This document shows positions 34,426-47,232 of a stretch of 64,000 nt of DNA, piece by piece (position 1 is the first letter of the stretch; each line of letters begins with the position of its first letter). The DNA is from Telmatactis stephensoni (lineage: Eukaryota > Cnidaria > Anthozoa > Actiniaria > Isophelliidae). The stretch covers positions 62,001-126,000 of the forward strand of contig JALIZF010001346.1 of assembly GCA_029948255.1 (NCBI GenBank), given 5' to 3'. Position numbers and translations under genes: made by a program. The notes under the pieces are model-generated. The model was not told the DNA's origin and ran no database searches. It was given only the letters and a program-made list of their open reading frames with translations.

Positions 34426-37389
34426 TCAACTGTGAACCACTGAAATGTAACCTTTGCACTTCATCAATTTTTGGGACATTTCTTTGAAAAACCGCTTTAC
34501 CTCTTCTACAGGACACCATGATAATAAAGATATATAAGAAATAATGGAAGAACTTGCTTCACTTGGGTAGATAACTTTGAACACCAATTCAAGGATCTTA
34601 GAGGGGAGAAACATCATGGGTGTGTCATCCAGAGCAGGTACATCAAGGTCTTGGAGTTTATCCAACGGCAAATAATGGAGTTCTCCTTTGGTTTTTAGCC
34701 ATCTCACAAAATCTGGAATGGGCTGGTACTCTCGAAGCTTGATATCGGGATCACCTTGTTTGATATCGGGATTATAAATCACACGAGAGTACTCATCATA
34801 CGTGTTGTTGAGAATTTGATAATCCTCCCTATAGCTTCCTTTGAACTGAAAGTCAAGGTCCCAGATTGTTGCGATTTCATTCCAAATAGGTCCAAAAGCC
34901 CAATAGTCGTCATAATCTTCATCCTTATTTCTTTCGTTTTTCTTCAAAAATGTTACCAGCCTTTCCCCATCCTGGAATGAAAAACTTTTCTCGTCTTTTG
35001 TCCCACGAAGAACTGAACATGATTCACCACCATACTGTGTCTTCTCAAGACATTGTTGGACCTTACTCGCCATGTATTCCATATTTTCCTTGTGTCTTTC
35101 GTCTCCTATTACATAGCTCTTGTGAACGCCTTGGCTGCTGAATATTTCATTTGAAAGGGCTGCGTTATGAACTGCGTGAACTCTCTCGACTGGTTTTCGC
35201 TTACTATGGTATTCAGCAAAAGATTTCTGACGAACAGACTTGATACCAAGCGCTCGTGCCAAGCGAACCAGCCACATACCAACAAGGGGCTTGCTGGAGC
35301 TTCAGCTGGACCGTTATCGACAACAAATACAAAATGCTCCTTTAATCTGCCTGTCTTGGGACTTCGAAAAACGCTATCGAGAGATGGATTTGCCAAAAGA
35401 AGAAAAAGTTCATTGAACACTCTTTGCACATTTTGAGGTTCAAAGTATGTTAGACTCAGAACAGTCGCAGAATTTCCACTCCTTCGAATGGTCATTATCT
35501 TATCGTCTTGTAACGTTGCTTCGGTCTTTATAAAAAAGGTGTGTCATGGGTGTGATTGTATTGAATGTGGATCTTTGCCAATCACGATCTGGAAGCTCAT
35601 GTTTCTTCCATGTTTTCCCTGGTTTTTGGACAGGAGAAACATCTGACTGGATTGCAGCTTTGGCATCTTTTGAGTCAACCATGAAGTTGTCAGGATGTAG
35701 ATGGGCCAAATCAAGGGTGAGGTTTACATTATGCGTCGTCCAGTGCAAATTGACAACCAACTTCTCCACTCCAGTTCTCGGTGGTTTGTGAAGGGATGTG
35801 CTAGCATTGATTCCCCTCCCAGAATGGTGCCTTTTAGCTTGATAGGTGCCTTCCTTAAAATTCTGAGTGTAATTGAAACAAGACGAGAGGGAAATGTTAA
35901 AGTCATCTGGAGCAAGTGCCAAGATTGTCTTCTTGCATGCTTCATTATTGTATGATTATCTGCTGCTCGGTACAGAACAGCATCCGTCAATCTTGGGTGG
36001 CTTTCCAGTCCTCCTCCACCACGGTTTACTCGATCTGCATCGCCAAATGCAAATTCTAGTATGCCAGCAAGATCGGAAACTCTTCAGACTTAAGCATCCT
36101 TCCTCGACCTTTATATATATGACGTAGATCTTCTAATTTCTTCTTCTCTAGCATTCTGTTGATCAAAAGCTTTCTTTTCCTTTCTGGAATTTCATCACTT
36201 TGTTCAAGCGTTATTTCATTTCTCATATTTCTGTATTTGTTTAGATTGCTAAATACCATATCCCTTGATCTTGAAATGGAACGTTAATCCCTTACGTTCG
36301 AGAGCTTTATCACAGATTTGACGCTTGATATCTTTGCCAGGAGTGCAGTTAACGTGTCTCTATCTCCGTTGCTATCAAGGTATTGGATTGCCGTTTCAAA
36401 ATCATCTCCTATGGCATCTCTAATTCTTTTCTTTATTATTTCTTCATCTCCTTCTTCTTTCCCTTTCAGTGAATTTAGTACTGCCTTCACCTCTGTTCCA
36501 CGGTTCTCCAGAATGAATGCTTTCCGGTGTATATAAACCTACATTATGTTCAGATGACGTGCAAGGGTCCAGAACATTGTGGCAGAGCTGTAAGGCTTTG
36601 TTGAATCCATATTTTTGGCCTGTCTATAAACATGTACTCGTTCCTGTGTTGGTACTATGGGGCCATTTTTGATGAGATATTCGGCTACAGAAAGTATGGC
36701 TGTCAAGTGGGTTTGCTGCTTAAGACTACATCCCTGACTTAATTGATCGAGAATAACATCAATGTTATCCCGAAGTCCTCCACTGACTCTACTGACCATT
36801 CCTTGTAACTCTCCATCGTCGACTACATCCACTTTATTTTTTCCCAGTGACCGATTCATGTTCGCCATTATCGTTTGCCCTTTCTTTTTGTACCAAGCCA
36901 GACCTGGACTTTTTAAAGGAACAAGCTCCACATCTTGGTTATCTAATTCCGTGGTTGTTGGTTTGTTTTCCTTAATATCATCAGAGTCATTCATGTTAGT
37001 ACGAATTACAAAATTTGAAATATTCGGAGAATTGGTTGAGGGACATGTTTTCTTTTTACTGGATGGCTCAGGCTTTTCTTCGCTTTTGCGTTTTTTACGT
37101 GAATGGGGTGGATATTGGTAATGTGGACATACTCACCCTGTTTGTTTTGGGGGGCATGATGTTGTTTGATGTAGCTGGAGAATATTGTGTGCTTGTCGGT
37201 GTGTTTACTTCAGATCTACTGCTAGAGTCTGTGTCATCAGGTGAATTAGGAGCAGCAAACTTTAATATTGATTGAGAATTATTAACAGAACCACTGCATG
37301 CCTTTCTTTTGATTGGTGTAGTTGAGTTGTTCTTTGCATTTCCTTTCTTGCACTTACACTTGGGCATTAAAGTTGGTAATGTTGGAGTC

Positions 37390-37790
37390 ATAGCAGCAGG
37401 AGATCTAGGTGGTGGAGACCTGGGTGTCACAGGAGATCTAGGTGGTGGAGACTTGGGTGTCACAGAAGGAGATCTAGGTGGCGTAGTCCTGGGTGTCACA
37501 GAACTAGATCTAGTTGGTGGAGACTTGGGTGTCACAGAAGGAGATCTAGGTGGTGGAGACCTGGGTGTCACAGAAGGAGATCTAGGTGGTGGAGACCTGG
37601 GTGTCACAGGAGATCTAGGTGGTGGAGACCTGGGTGTCACAGAAGGAGATCTAGTTGGTGGAGACCTGGGTGTCACAGAAGGAGATCTAGGTGGTGGAGA
37701 CCTGGGTGTCACAGAAGGAGATCTAGGTGGTGTAGTCCTGGGTGTCAGAGAAGGAGATCTAGGTGGTGTAGACCTGGGTGTCACAGGAGA
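37390..37790 (-). repeat. Ser/Pro-rich coding minisatellite
   Basis: About nine copies of a 39-42-bp unit (GGAGATCTAGGTGGTGGAGA on the plus strand), encoding SPSVTPRSPPPR on the gene strand. One more block lies beyond the insertion near 39701-39850. The plus-strand translation (GDLGGGDLGVTE) is only its shadow. Confidence 0.85.
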
Positions 37791-37794
37791 TCTA

Positions 37795-39698
37795 CAACGG
37801 CGTGCAGAACCTGTTGAGACACTGTCCCAATTTTGGCCTTAATTAGCCAACCCTGTTTTATGGTCCCCCTTCCCCCCTCTCTCAATGTTGAGTAGGCCGG
37901 GGAGATTCCTGATAGGTCCAACACTTGACCCAACCAACATTGTGTCGGGGGGAGGGGGATTCAGAATATATGGCGGTTCCACGACTTACATGGTGGGTAT
38001 AATATCAAAGAACGTCAATTTTAGGGCACAATGTCTCAACCATTCTGCACGCCGTTGTCTGAGACCTATAATATTAAATAACTAGAAAAAATAATGCAAT
38101 CATTTGGTGGTTTTACACTAAACTTGTAGTAGTCAAAGGTAGGCTCTGTATGCTACAATTTCGGGTGACATTGATTTGACCTAACAAAATACTAGCGATA
38201 AAAGCCAATTTGGGAATTTATTCAAATCGTATCAATTAAGGCCAGTATGGGGACTGGTTGGATCGCGTGCTTTTCAACTCCTGTAGAAATTAAGCACAAA
38301 GGCTGTTGTCAATGGCAACATGCCATCACATAAGACTCTGTTAATATTTACTTTTTAAAAGGTCAAGTATCTTATTATGCATCAAAATTCGTTTTGTGCG
38401 ATATTAAAATGCCACGTAAATAAATGTGAAACTTCGAAATACTCTCATATTTTGATACCCATGTACCCGTGACTGCGATAGCAGAATAGTATTTTACCAC
38501 ACGGCTCACAGCAAAGCTCATTTCTGCCTAAATTACAACACTATAGCACAGTTTGTACGAATCGAGATGCCGACTTACATATGCAAATTGTTAGATGTTG
38601 AACTCACGGTCAAAAGATTGACCCCCATAAGAGTCCTAGTTAAAGAAATTTGTGATCGGACACATACAGGGGTCAGACGAAGGGTAATTCATGCTCAGTC
38701 GAGTGTTTTGATGGACAATTGCCTAAGTATCATTTCCTTTGATGATCGCGACGGTTAACCATGGCCACGGTTAACCATGACGCCCTTAAAGAGATACAGT
38801 AAATTAGTGTATTTAAACATCGGTTAACCTGGTTAACCGTGTGACGTCACGAGCGGGTTTTTAAGCTGAAAGCGCAAAAGAAAACTCGATATACAGCCGC
38901 TTGATACTGCAAACAAGTTTTATACTACAAGACAAGCCTAATCTTCAGTGTTGCTCTTCTAATGTTATACATTTTACAGTAATTCTTTAAAATATCGGCG
39001 TCATTTATCAACACAATGACGTGACGCTGGAAATTGGTTTAACAGCTAGAAATTGGTTTTACAGCTGACAGGATATATAATTATGAAACCTGTCATACTG
39101 TAAAATACATCTTCTAGTTTTGAAACTTTTCACATTTATTATTGGTGTTTTTGTTGTTGTTGTTGTGTTGTTGTGTTTTTTTGAAACTAATTTATCGTTC
39201 TTGGCCTTGCGTCTATTTCCACTCCTAAAAATGTATTCACAACCAAATTAGCGCGCGCTTGTGTGATGGTTCTATCAAGCGCGCGGTTTTTCTACGTCTA
39301 TATTTGAATAGGTAGATAGGTAGACTCACTCCTATGTCTTTTATATCGTTTTCCGTACGCTTTTCTATCAGATAAATAAGTACTATGTCCTATATGCTTC
39401 TCATTTGTTGTCCACGGACTGATATGTAGCTCAGACAACGGCGTGCAGAACCTGTTGAGACACTGTCCCAATTTTGGCCTTAATTAGCCAACCCTGTTTT
39501 ATGGTCCCCCTTCCCCTCTCTCTCAATGTTGAGTAGGCCGGGGAGATTCCTGATAGGTCCAACACTTGACCCAACCAACATTGTGTCAGGGGGAGGGGGA
39601 TTCAGAATATATGGCGGTTCCACGACTTACATGGTGGGTATAATATCAAAGAACGTCAATTTTAGGGCACAATGTGTCAACCATTCTGCACGCCATTG
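37795..39698. mobile_element. 1.9-kb TIR element in the OTU gene, ends built from two 263-bp modules
   Basis: Inserted in the Ser/Pro repeats with TA duplicated (37793-37794 and 39699-39700). 37795-38057 and 39436-39698 are near-identical direct copies. Each copy itself begins CAACGGCGTGCAGAA and ends TTCTGCACGCCGTTG (inverted, about 35 bp). The 1.38-kb centre has no convincing gene and starts and ends with inverted TCTGAG/CTCAGA. Looks like a composite of two MITEs mobilised together. Confidence 0.8.
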
Positions 39699-40638
39699 TA
39701 GGTGGTGTAGACTTAGGTGACCCAGGAGAGCTAGGTGGAGTTACACTGGGTGATACAGATGATGTAGGTGGATTTGACCAGCTGGCTTTCACAGGAGATC
39801 TAAGTGAGGTTGACCTAGGTGTCACAGATGGCGATCTGGGTGGAGCAGATTTGTCTGTCATAATAGGAGAACTAGATGACGTGGTAGTGCTGCTTGCTGC
39901 AGGAGGAAACCCAGGTGGTGAAGAACTACACCTGACTATATGAGCATAGCTAGGAAAATTGGAACTGCCTTTTCCATTAGTGGATGTGTCCTTTTTAATC
40001 AATGGCACAAAATGATTAGGTACCCATTGTCTAGGATTGCAAGGTGACACTCTTGTCCACATTATGTGAATTGCAGGTCGCAAAACAACATTTCTTGACT
40101 CATATTTTTGCCTTGGATAGAATGTGTGGTGAATGCAGTTTCTAATTCTGATGCTTGACGAGAAACTGGGGTAAACAGAGTATGCCAAAGCCATCACGAT
40201 CAATGGAAATGCAAACACAAATGGCTTTGAAGTATACCGTGTGAGGGAAATTATTGCATCAGGATAATTATCCAAATGCCCATCATAAACTTTGTTAGCA
40301 ATTTCATTACTAAGGAGAACTGGAAATAATTTTTTGGCTGAATAGCTGTTATTTACGGTCATTTCAGTAAATTGGGGATGGTTTGCATAAAAATCTGAAT
40401 GGACAATTAGCTCACATGTTACAAGAAGACGCAACAAATCTGCCTGATCTTCATTATTTTTCAGTAGGATTGACACGCTGTTGAACAGGCAATTACCATT
40501 TCCAGTGCTGTGTAGAGGGACGTAGTCAACAAAATCGTACGGTAGTAATTTTTTAGACATTGTGTCTTCCTTATGTTTGCCAGCGTTAACATATGCTGCC
40601 TTCTGGCTTCCAAAAAAGGGTTGAAAGTTTTCAAGCAC

Positions 40639-41740
40639 TTTGAGAGGCTTTGTCCTTGTTTAGCAATGATTTGCTAAGCTTAGCAATGTCTTGGCTGTCA
40701 AGCATATTCATAATTCAAATGCAAAAGGTAAAAATCTACAAAGGCAAACAAAATGAGAAAAATACATTATTGCTAAACATTAAGGAAACAGCGATTGTCA
40801 AGAGCTTACAGATTTTTAGCCTGTGGCTACGTAGGCTAACAGATTTTAAGACTATGAATTCTTTTAGACATTTACTCAAACCCAGGCAAGAAATATAAAT
40901 ATAAGCCCTCTAAGAGGACATGTGGTTACTGGTCAAATGATAAATAAACAAGCAAAGCAATTAAACTAAACAAAGAAACCAACAAAAATAAATAGAAAAG
41001 AAAGAATGCTTTCGAGAAAAAAATAATTATAATTTTTCTGTCGATATGGAGTCTATGAGAATGATGAAAGTGCTCCAAAAAGTCCTCCAAATTGTATATT
41101 ACAAAGAAGAAAATGACAAACTAAGCAAACCACAACCATTCTATTCCTAAACGTTTTGAGGTTACTGAACAAACAGAACAGTCTTTGTAGTCACATCTGG
41201 ACTCATTGGCTCTTTGTTAAATGACTAATTAAATTCAAAAATAATTTTCACGTGTATTTCACATCTTTTTTACATATTTCTCCCAGTAGTCTAGTGACAC
41301 GTAAAATAAAACATTGTCTACTTTAAGTAGACAATGTTTTATACCAATATATCCAAACAAACACAAGCCACATGGAAAAACGAGTCTGCTTGACCTTTTG
41401 GTCAGCAGTATCGATGAAGCCAATGCCGAGTGTGTTCGTAGACTCCATATTTATTGAAAACTTCTAAGATTTTTTCATCGAAAGGAAATATCTAATGAAA
41501 TTATAACAACCGCTGTTTAAAAAAGGTAGATATTTCTTAGAATATTTCATATTTTCGTTGTGAAAAATGATTAAAATGAGTCAAGTGATCTTTGAGCCAA
41601 TTCCGTATGTATTTCGTTCTCTCTTCGTGAACAACTTCGGCAAAACCGAATTACTTACACACTTACTTACACACACGATGACATAATGGTACTGGCTTGT
41701 ATACAAGCCAGTAACCACAAAAACGATAGTTAAGTTTAAA
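40639..41740. other. Non-coding stretch with short palindromes
   Basis: Palindromes at 41309-41343 (ATTGTCTACTT/AAGTAGACAAT) and 41690-41713 (TACTGGCTTGTA/TACAAGCCAGTA). No gene. Confidence 0.5.
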
Positions 41741-41845
41741 TTAGCTTGTGAACAGGCTCAGGTGAGGGGGAAGGGGAGGGGGGCATACGAAGGGGAAGCC
41801 CCTTCCCTTCCTCTCCCCTCCCCTGAGCCTGTTCACAGGCTAAAT
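41741..41845. mobile_element. Short palindromic MITE
   Basis: TTAGCTTGTGAACAGGCTCAGG faces CCTGAGCCTGTTCACAGGCTAA around a purine/pyrimidine-mirrored centre (GGGGAAGGGGAGG / CCCCTTCCC...). About 105 bp, able to fold on itself. Confidence 0.65.
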
Positions 41846-44251
41846 ATATAAATTTAATTGTTTACAAAGAGAAACAAGTAAGTAGCAAACCAGCAATTAG
41901 ATTAGCTTCCCGCACTGGTAGATCAAATCAAAATGACGTGCAGTTGATATGTACTTTAATGCATTTCTACAAAAAAATTTAGAATCAATCAATTCCATAA
42001 GACCTCTGAGAAACCAGGCCTGTGGTTTTCAAATGAAAGAGCGCAAATACTGCCTTATTGAATCAACCCTTATCATAGTGCAGTCACGACACTACGAATC
42101 TCTGCACACAATTACCAGACGTGGAGTCTTACAAAAAAGATGTAATCGTTGTTTTCATTGAGACAATTTTTTAACTAGTTAACTAAAAAACCTGTAAACA
42201 CCTCAATATGTCTAGAATGTCTAAGATTGCTTACAGTTTAATTTCTTTCTTGACTTTTGTATTATTTCATGAGTAATTTGCGATTTACAAAGACGCTTTT
42301 TGCATTCCTGTGAAAACATTTTACATTTTACTTGTAAAATTGTCATTCGGTATAAAACACCAGAAATACCTAGGGATCCAAGGGTTTATTATCTTGTTAC
42401 AATGTTTACCTACTTGATGGAGAGTCACACGACTCTCTTCGCTTCTTGCGCCTTCACCGCTCGCCTGGGTCACGAAATAAACATGATGAAAGTGAACAAA
42501 AACCCCTGGAGCCCAGAGTACACTGGAGATCATAACTTCGATAATAAATCATGTATTTACAATTAAGTCGCTTAAAATTACAAAATGTTGGTTATAATTT
42601 AATTAGAAAAAGAATCTCCCGCGCTAACCTATTTGTATTTTAGTCTTTGAGATCTCATCAATAGAAATTGGCTTGTCAAGAATACTAATAATAATCTCCA
42701 CTAGCCGCTCAGAGGTAAAAGTAATATGGGCTTCATTTCAACAACCTTGCTGAGATCGGCCTGACAAAAACATTTACAAGTTTTGTCCCTAACCAAATCT
42801 CTGTTAGCACTACAACAGATCGCAAACATAAGTCACACAACATCTCGTATTTCTGGCGGGAAATTAGATGTACTTTGGTTTGTATACACGCACGTATCAA
42901 CATGTTTCGAATGAGTACCACTGTCCCGCTTATGGCTTTTCTAGAGTTGCAGTTCTACTAACAAGAACAAAAAATATTTTTCTTAGAAAAATGTTTTTTG
43001 TTCTTGTACTGTGCTACTGGCGATTTCAACTACAAATGACCTATCATTGACAAACCTGTCTGATTTGAAGTGATTTGACATTTGGCCTAAACCAAGGACA
43101 GCGGTGTCTTTGAAGTTTTGTAAGCTAAGGCTGGACAAATTTTGCGCTGAGGTGTCCTTTCATTAGAAAACTACAGGGTCTCTCAGAGCAGTCAAAGGTC
43201 TAACTCTAACTCTATGTGTAATGTGACTTTTTGGGGGAATTCGTGGTGTGGACTCTCTCTACAGACTTTACTATCTTTATGAAACTAGCTGGCAAGTCTG
43301 CGGCAGACTACAGTCTATTTCAATCTGGTATTTTCGGTACACCAACTTTAATGTCACTAGTATAACTGACCTGAACAAAAGGAAGTTTGGCTGGCCAAAA
43401 TAAAACTGTGTGTAAAACAGTCAGATTTCGAGACATATGATAACAGATAAAAATTAAATGGAACAAAGCAGAAATGTTTCTTTCAGAATCCTACTTCATA
43501 AGTGACGTCGTTCATCAGCGAGAGCGGCTTGTATTTCAATTTATTTGGAGTGCGACTGAGTGAATTTTTGGTTGGTCAAATATTTTTTATGATTGAACTC
43601 AGGCATTTTAAGGTCGGTAATTAACAGTTATTAACCCAATCAAGAGATGAACGCAAAGGAAACAAAGCGTGTTGCCGGCACTCCCCTCCCGAGCCTGTCA
43701 GTATAGCTGGTAGCTGCAGTGCCTGCTGCTACACAAGCTTTCTCCATTTATTTGATAATTGTTGATCTGTGTAACCTGTAAGAATCGGGAATTGTCTGGC
43801 AACTAAAATAAAGCAATGCTGCCCCTATGAATATTTTTGTAAATAACCTCTTACCTCAACAGCACTTTCAAGGTAGATAGATTACCAAGTGTAATAATAT
43901 CTGGAAATCCAAAGTATCAAATGATGTCAGGCATTGATCCACAAAAGTTTAGTGATACTTTAAATACATCATATATTACCTGTTTGGTTTTCTTGATGTT
44001 GAAAAAAAGAACACACTCAAATGATTAGACCAAGCATAAAGCGCGGAATGCAAAGTGGTAATATCATTGCGGTTTGCACCATAATAATTTGACAGCTATC
44101 AATCAGACATATGATCAGTCGTTATTGTGCTTGAGCTCGCGCGTGTTGTGAGACCACTGATTAGTTGACAGCTGTTCATGATCAGGCTAGAGACTAAAAG
44201 AGATCCGTCGAGAGTTGATAAGTTTGTAATCATTGTTTTTTATAACTCGTC
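41846..44251. other. 2.4 kb without a supported gene
   Basis: Only short frames. A perfect-arm hairpin (ACAAGAACAAAAAATATTTT / reverse) lies at 42961-43007. The promoter of the CIDE-N gene should lie at the right end. Confidence 0.4.
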
Positions 44252-45318
44252 ATGCCGTTCTTCAAAATTTGGAATAGCACAAGGGAAATCCGAAAGTCTG
44301 TTGTAGCTAATTCACTTTCTGAGTTGGTAATGAAAGGTGAGTGTTTAATTTCAAACAGCATTGTGTAGTTACTTGATACAGACTGGCAATAGCTCAATTT
44401 TTTTAATGAACTAAATTTTCAATTCCTTTAATACATGGTCGAAAAAACTGTTTGGTGGAGTAAATCAAGAGACAAAAGTATTTCTGGAACTAGATGGAAC
44501 TGAAATAGATGACGATGAGACACTTTTGGCTCTTGATAGAGATACAATCCTTATTTTGGCCAAAAAATGGAGTAAAACAGAACCAGAACCCCTAGAACCA
44601 GAACCCGCACTAGAACCAGAACCTTCAACTCCAAGCACATCTGGCATAAATATGACTGAATCGCCCAATGCTTTTCAGCGGATGATGGCAGAAGAATATA
44701 GACATGCAAAGATGAAGGGATTAAAAATATACAGCAAGACAGAGATAGAAAAAAGAAAAACACCGACGGAGAAAATGAGACTCTCATTTTGGAATGAAAA
44801 GGCTGACCAGCTAGCAAATGACAAAAGAATTGGAAGAGAAAACAAAAAGACTATCTATGGTTTGATCGACGTTGCCTGGACTTTGCGAAAAAACAGCATT
44901 TTAGAAGTCGATGTGAATGACGTTCTGCACAAAGAAAAGTTGGTTGTGCCTAACAGATTAAGCCGTAGAAAACAGAAAAAAGACACCCTCCCGAAGAATT
45001 TAAAAAGAATGAGCGTTGCTCACAATGAAGTTCAAAAGCTAGACGATGATCTAAAAGATCTCAAAAAACGCCATGAGTCAGGGGAAGTATCAAGCGAAGA
45101 AAAAAAAAACCTTCAGCGGCGTTATAAGATGCAAAGCACACTACTCGATGGTGCTTATACGTCACTTAAGAGGGCACAAGATGCTCTGTGCAAGGCCCTT
45201 GCACAGAAAAAAAAAAGACATTGAAACAGCTAGAGATGGTAAAACTGAGGAAGATGATGACTCTGACGACACAGAAAGTGACGCGGAAACCACGTTACCC
45301 AAAAAAGATAAAATTTGA
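44252..45318 (+). CDS. CIDE-N domain protein, two exons
   Basis: Exon 1 (44252-44336, donor AAAG|GTGAGT) encodes MPFFKIWNSTREIRKSVVAN, SLSELVMK. The next frame continues KKLFGGVNQETKVFLELDGT, DDDETLLALDRDTILILAKK, completing a CIDE-N fold as in CAD/DFF and CIDE proteins, where it mediates pairing between nuclease and inhibitor. The remainder is a proline-glutamate spacer (EPEPLEPEPALEPEP) and a Lys-rich coiled-coil tail; no nuclease domain. The phase requires exon 2 to start at 44437, but the two preceding bases are AT rather than AG. An A10 run at ~45211 shifts the frame: the long frame ends QKKKRH at 45224, the shifted one continues to an acidic tail (EEDDDSDDTESDAE) ending at 45318. Either a live gene with sequence errors or an early pseudogene. 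Confidence 0.6.
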
Positions 45319-47232
45319 GACATTTGACATTTATATCAATTTATGATTCACATATAATAGTGTAATATCCAGTATAATGAGAAATTCTGGAAAATGTCTC
45401 TTTATTATTATAGTTATAGTTAGGTCTTTGAGGTACAATGAATCAGATCAAAATCACTTTATTTCTAAGTGTAAGTTATTTTGCGATCATAGGTACAATG
45501 AATCGAAATCACTTTATTACTAATTGTAAGTTATTTTGCGATCAGAATCTCTCTTAATATTTCTCTTAATATTCCATACTGCACGTCTGATTTCACAGAG
45601 CTTTTAAACAATGTTGCCAAGAAATGTTGATATGAAATGAGTGTAAAATATAATTAAATGCATGGTGCCGATAGTGCAATAACGAATAAAAATACCCTGA
45701 TTTAATTTGTGAATCTTGCTTGTGTCTTTTTTGTGAGGTCTGAATAGTTTTGTCCGGAAGTCAAAACATGATGTGCTCCGTCGGCGAGAAAAATGAGATC
45801 AAGATAGTCGTATTTAGGTCAATCCAAGGTTATCTTCGCCATTTGACATAGAACAGTTAGCGGAAATTCATTGTCACCACTGGACAGAAGAAATTAGGGT
45901 GATCTGTCAGAACCATGAGAAGACACAGCTCTGCAAAGTCGCGAAATTTAACAGAGAATGCACCCTCTCATATTCTGGGTTTTCACCTACGTCATCCAAA
46001 AATTTCCAAAGCCCTGAGTGAAATAAAAATAATATCACTCTAAAGAGCATGTAAAACTATGTAATTTTATTTTATGTTCCCACAGATGGCCCACAAATTT
46101 GGCATGCATTTTTGGTCGCGCTGTCCAGTGGTGGTCTGTGTTTATAAATGGTGGAAATAACCTTGGTGATTTCCCCGATGATTTTGTGGTAAAGCCCATT
46201 TCATGATGATCAAGTAGTGGGAGTGATCAAAATCATTGAAGACATTTAGCTGAAACTTCAACGACTAAATTTTTAAAGCCAGGCATACAATTACTGGTTA
46301 CTTTGTTTTATAATTCTTTAGAGTCGCAAGTGACATCATATGGTCAACATAAGCAACCAACAGCTCATAGATTTCTTTGTGTTTTGTAATTGAATATCTC
46401 AACGTAGATTCTGGCAAGAAAACCAATTCTTAGCCTTCCCTCTCCTCCACCAAAAAAGATAAAATAAAAATAACGAAAATATGTATAGAGCAAAAATAAA
46501 GCTGTGGCTTGACTCTCAGATATCGCACTGATTTTCCAAAGAGATTTTGTTTTACTGAGCAGGGTTGCTAAAAGTTGCAACAAAAAATGAATTTAATACC
46601 TAGTATGTGTAAAAATATACTTAAATGTAGGTAAATGTAAATAAATGAAGCTGTTAACAATGAATTAAACGGCTTTGTGTTAAATCTTATGAGTAGTTTG
46701 ACCGGAAGTCAAATCATTTCCTTTTTATATTTTAAAATATTTGAAATATCTCAACGTGATTACTGGCAAGAAAATCAGTTCTTAGCATCAACATTCCAAG
46801 AAAATTCCAAAGACCATGTTTTAGTGCCAAAAAACTGGAATAATTCAACCCGTAATATTTTTGAAAACGGATATTTTTTCCTCCACTTAACCTGCTGTAA
46901 CGCTCCAGTTAATATGTTCTGTTTCATGTCCATATATATCTGACAGTTTTGACATTTTAATAGATAATCATTCGGCGGACGTCTCTTTCATATACTTACA
47001 TTCACATTATGATCATTATGATCTAAGTTTCCCGCTGAGATCTGAAAAACACATTATAATGCTAGATTTACAGCACACACATACCGGAAGATTGAGAACA
47101 TATCAGAAATAACAAAACAAAAACTCCAAAGATTATGTCTATAAAAAATTTTTTTGTCAGTTTGTATTTCTACTTTTCTTCTTCTTTTTCCTTCTCTGTG
47201 TCGTTCTCTTTTTCTTCCACTTTGTCGGGCTC
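45319..47232. other. Non-coding stretch with local duplications
   Basis: A 57-bp tandem duplication at 45431-45545 (GGTACAATGAATC...TTTTGCGATCA). Similar phrases recur at 45755/46695 (TTTGxCCGGAAGTCAAA) and 46408/46755 (TGGCAAGAAAAYCARTTCTTAG), suggesting an older duplication. No gene seen. Confidence 0.5.

Larger units (their letters stand above)
34426..40638 (-). pseudogene. Large OTU protease-integrase-like gene, broken and insertion-split
   Basis: Read from 40638 on the minus strand. An OTU-type Cys protease module has STGNGNCLFNSVS (the usual GDGNC Asp is Asn; nucleophile Cys kept) and WVPNHFVPL (catalytic His). A Ser/Pro repeat region follows (SPSVTPRSPPPRSP units), split by a 1.9-kb insertion (37795-39698). 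Then come a basic stretch (RKKRKSEEK), an unknown helical domain (36994-36284), and an RNase-H-like integrase core with candidate acidic residues in VDSKDAKAAIQSDVS, FVVDNGPAEAPASP and FAEYHSKRKPVERVH. Breaks: frameshifts near 37100, 36060, 35930, 35505 and 35260, an in-frame TAG at ~36540, and a possible 65-bp intron at ~36230-36295. The DNGP and SKR...ERVH pattern is integrase-like. I recall related proteins in cnidarians but cannot name the family. Confidence 0.6.

Noticed and set aside
37309..37842. Plus-strand Gly/Asp/Leu repeat protein (GDLGGGDLGVTE)
   Set aside because: Shadow of the Ser/Pro-rich repeats of the minus-strand OTU gene; it also runs into the inserted element.
37795..39698. 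LTR retrotransposon because of 263-bp direct repeats
   Set aside because: Each repeat has its own inverted ends, the duplication is TA, and there is no primer site, gag or pol.
40921..41719. A TIR element with TGTGGTTACTGG / CCAGTAACCACA ends
   Set aside because: Only 12 bases match, there is no target duplication, and the right end is itself part of a separate palindrome.
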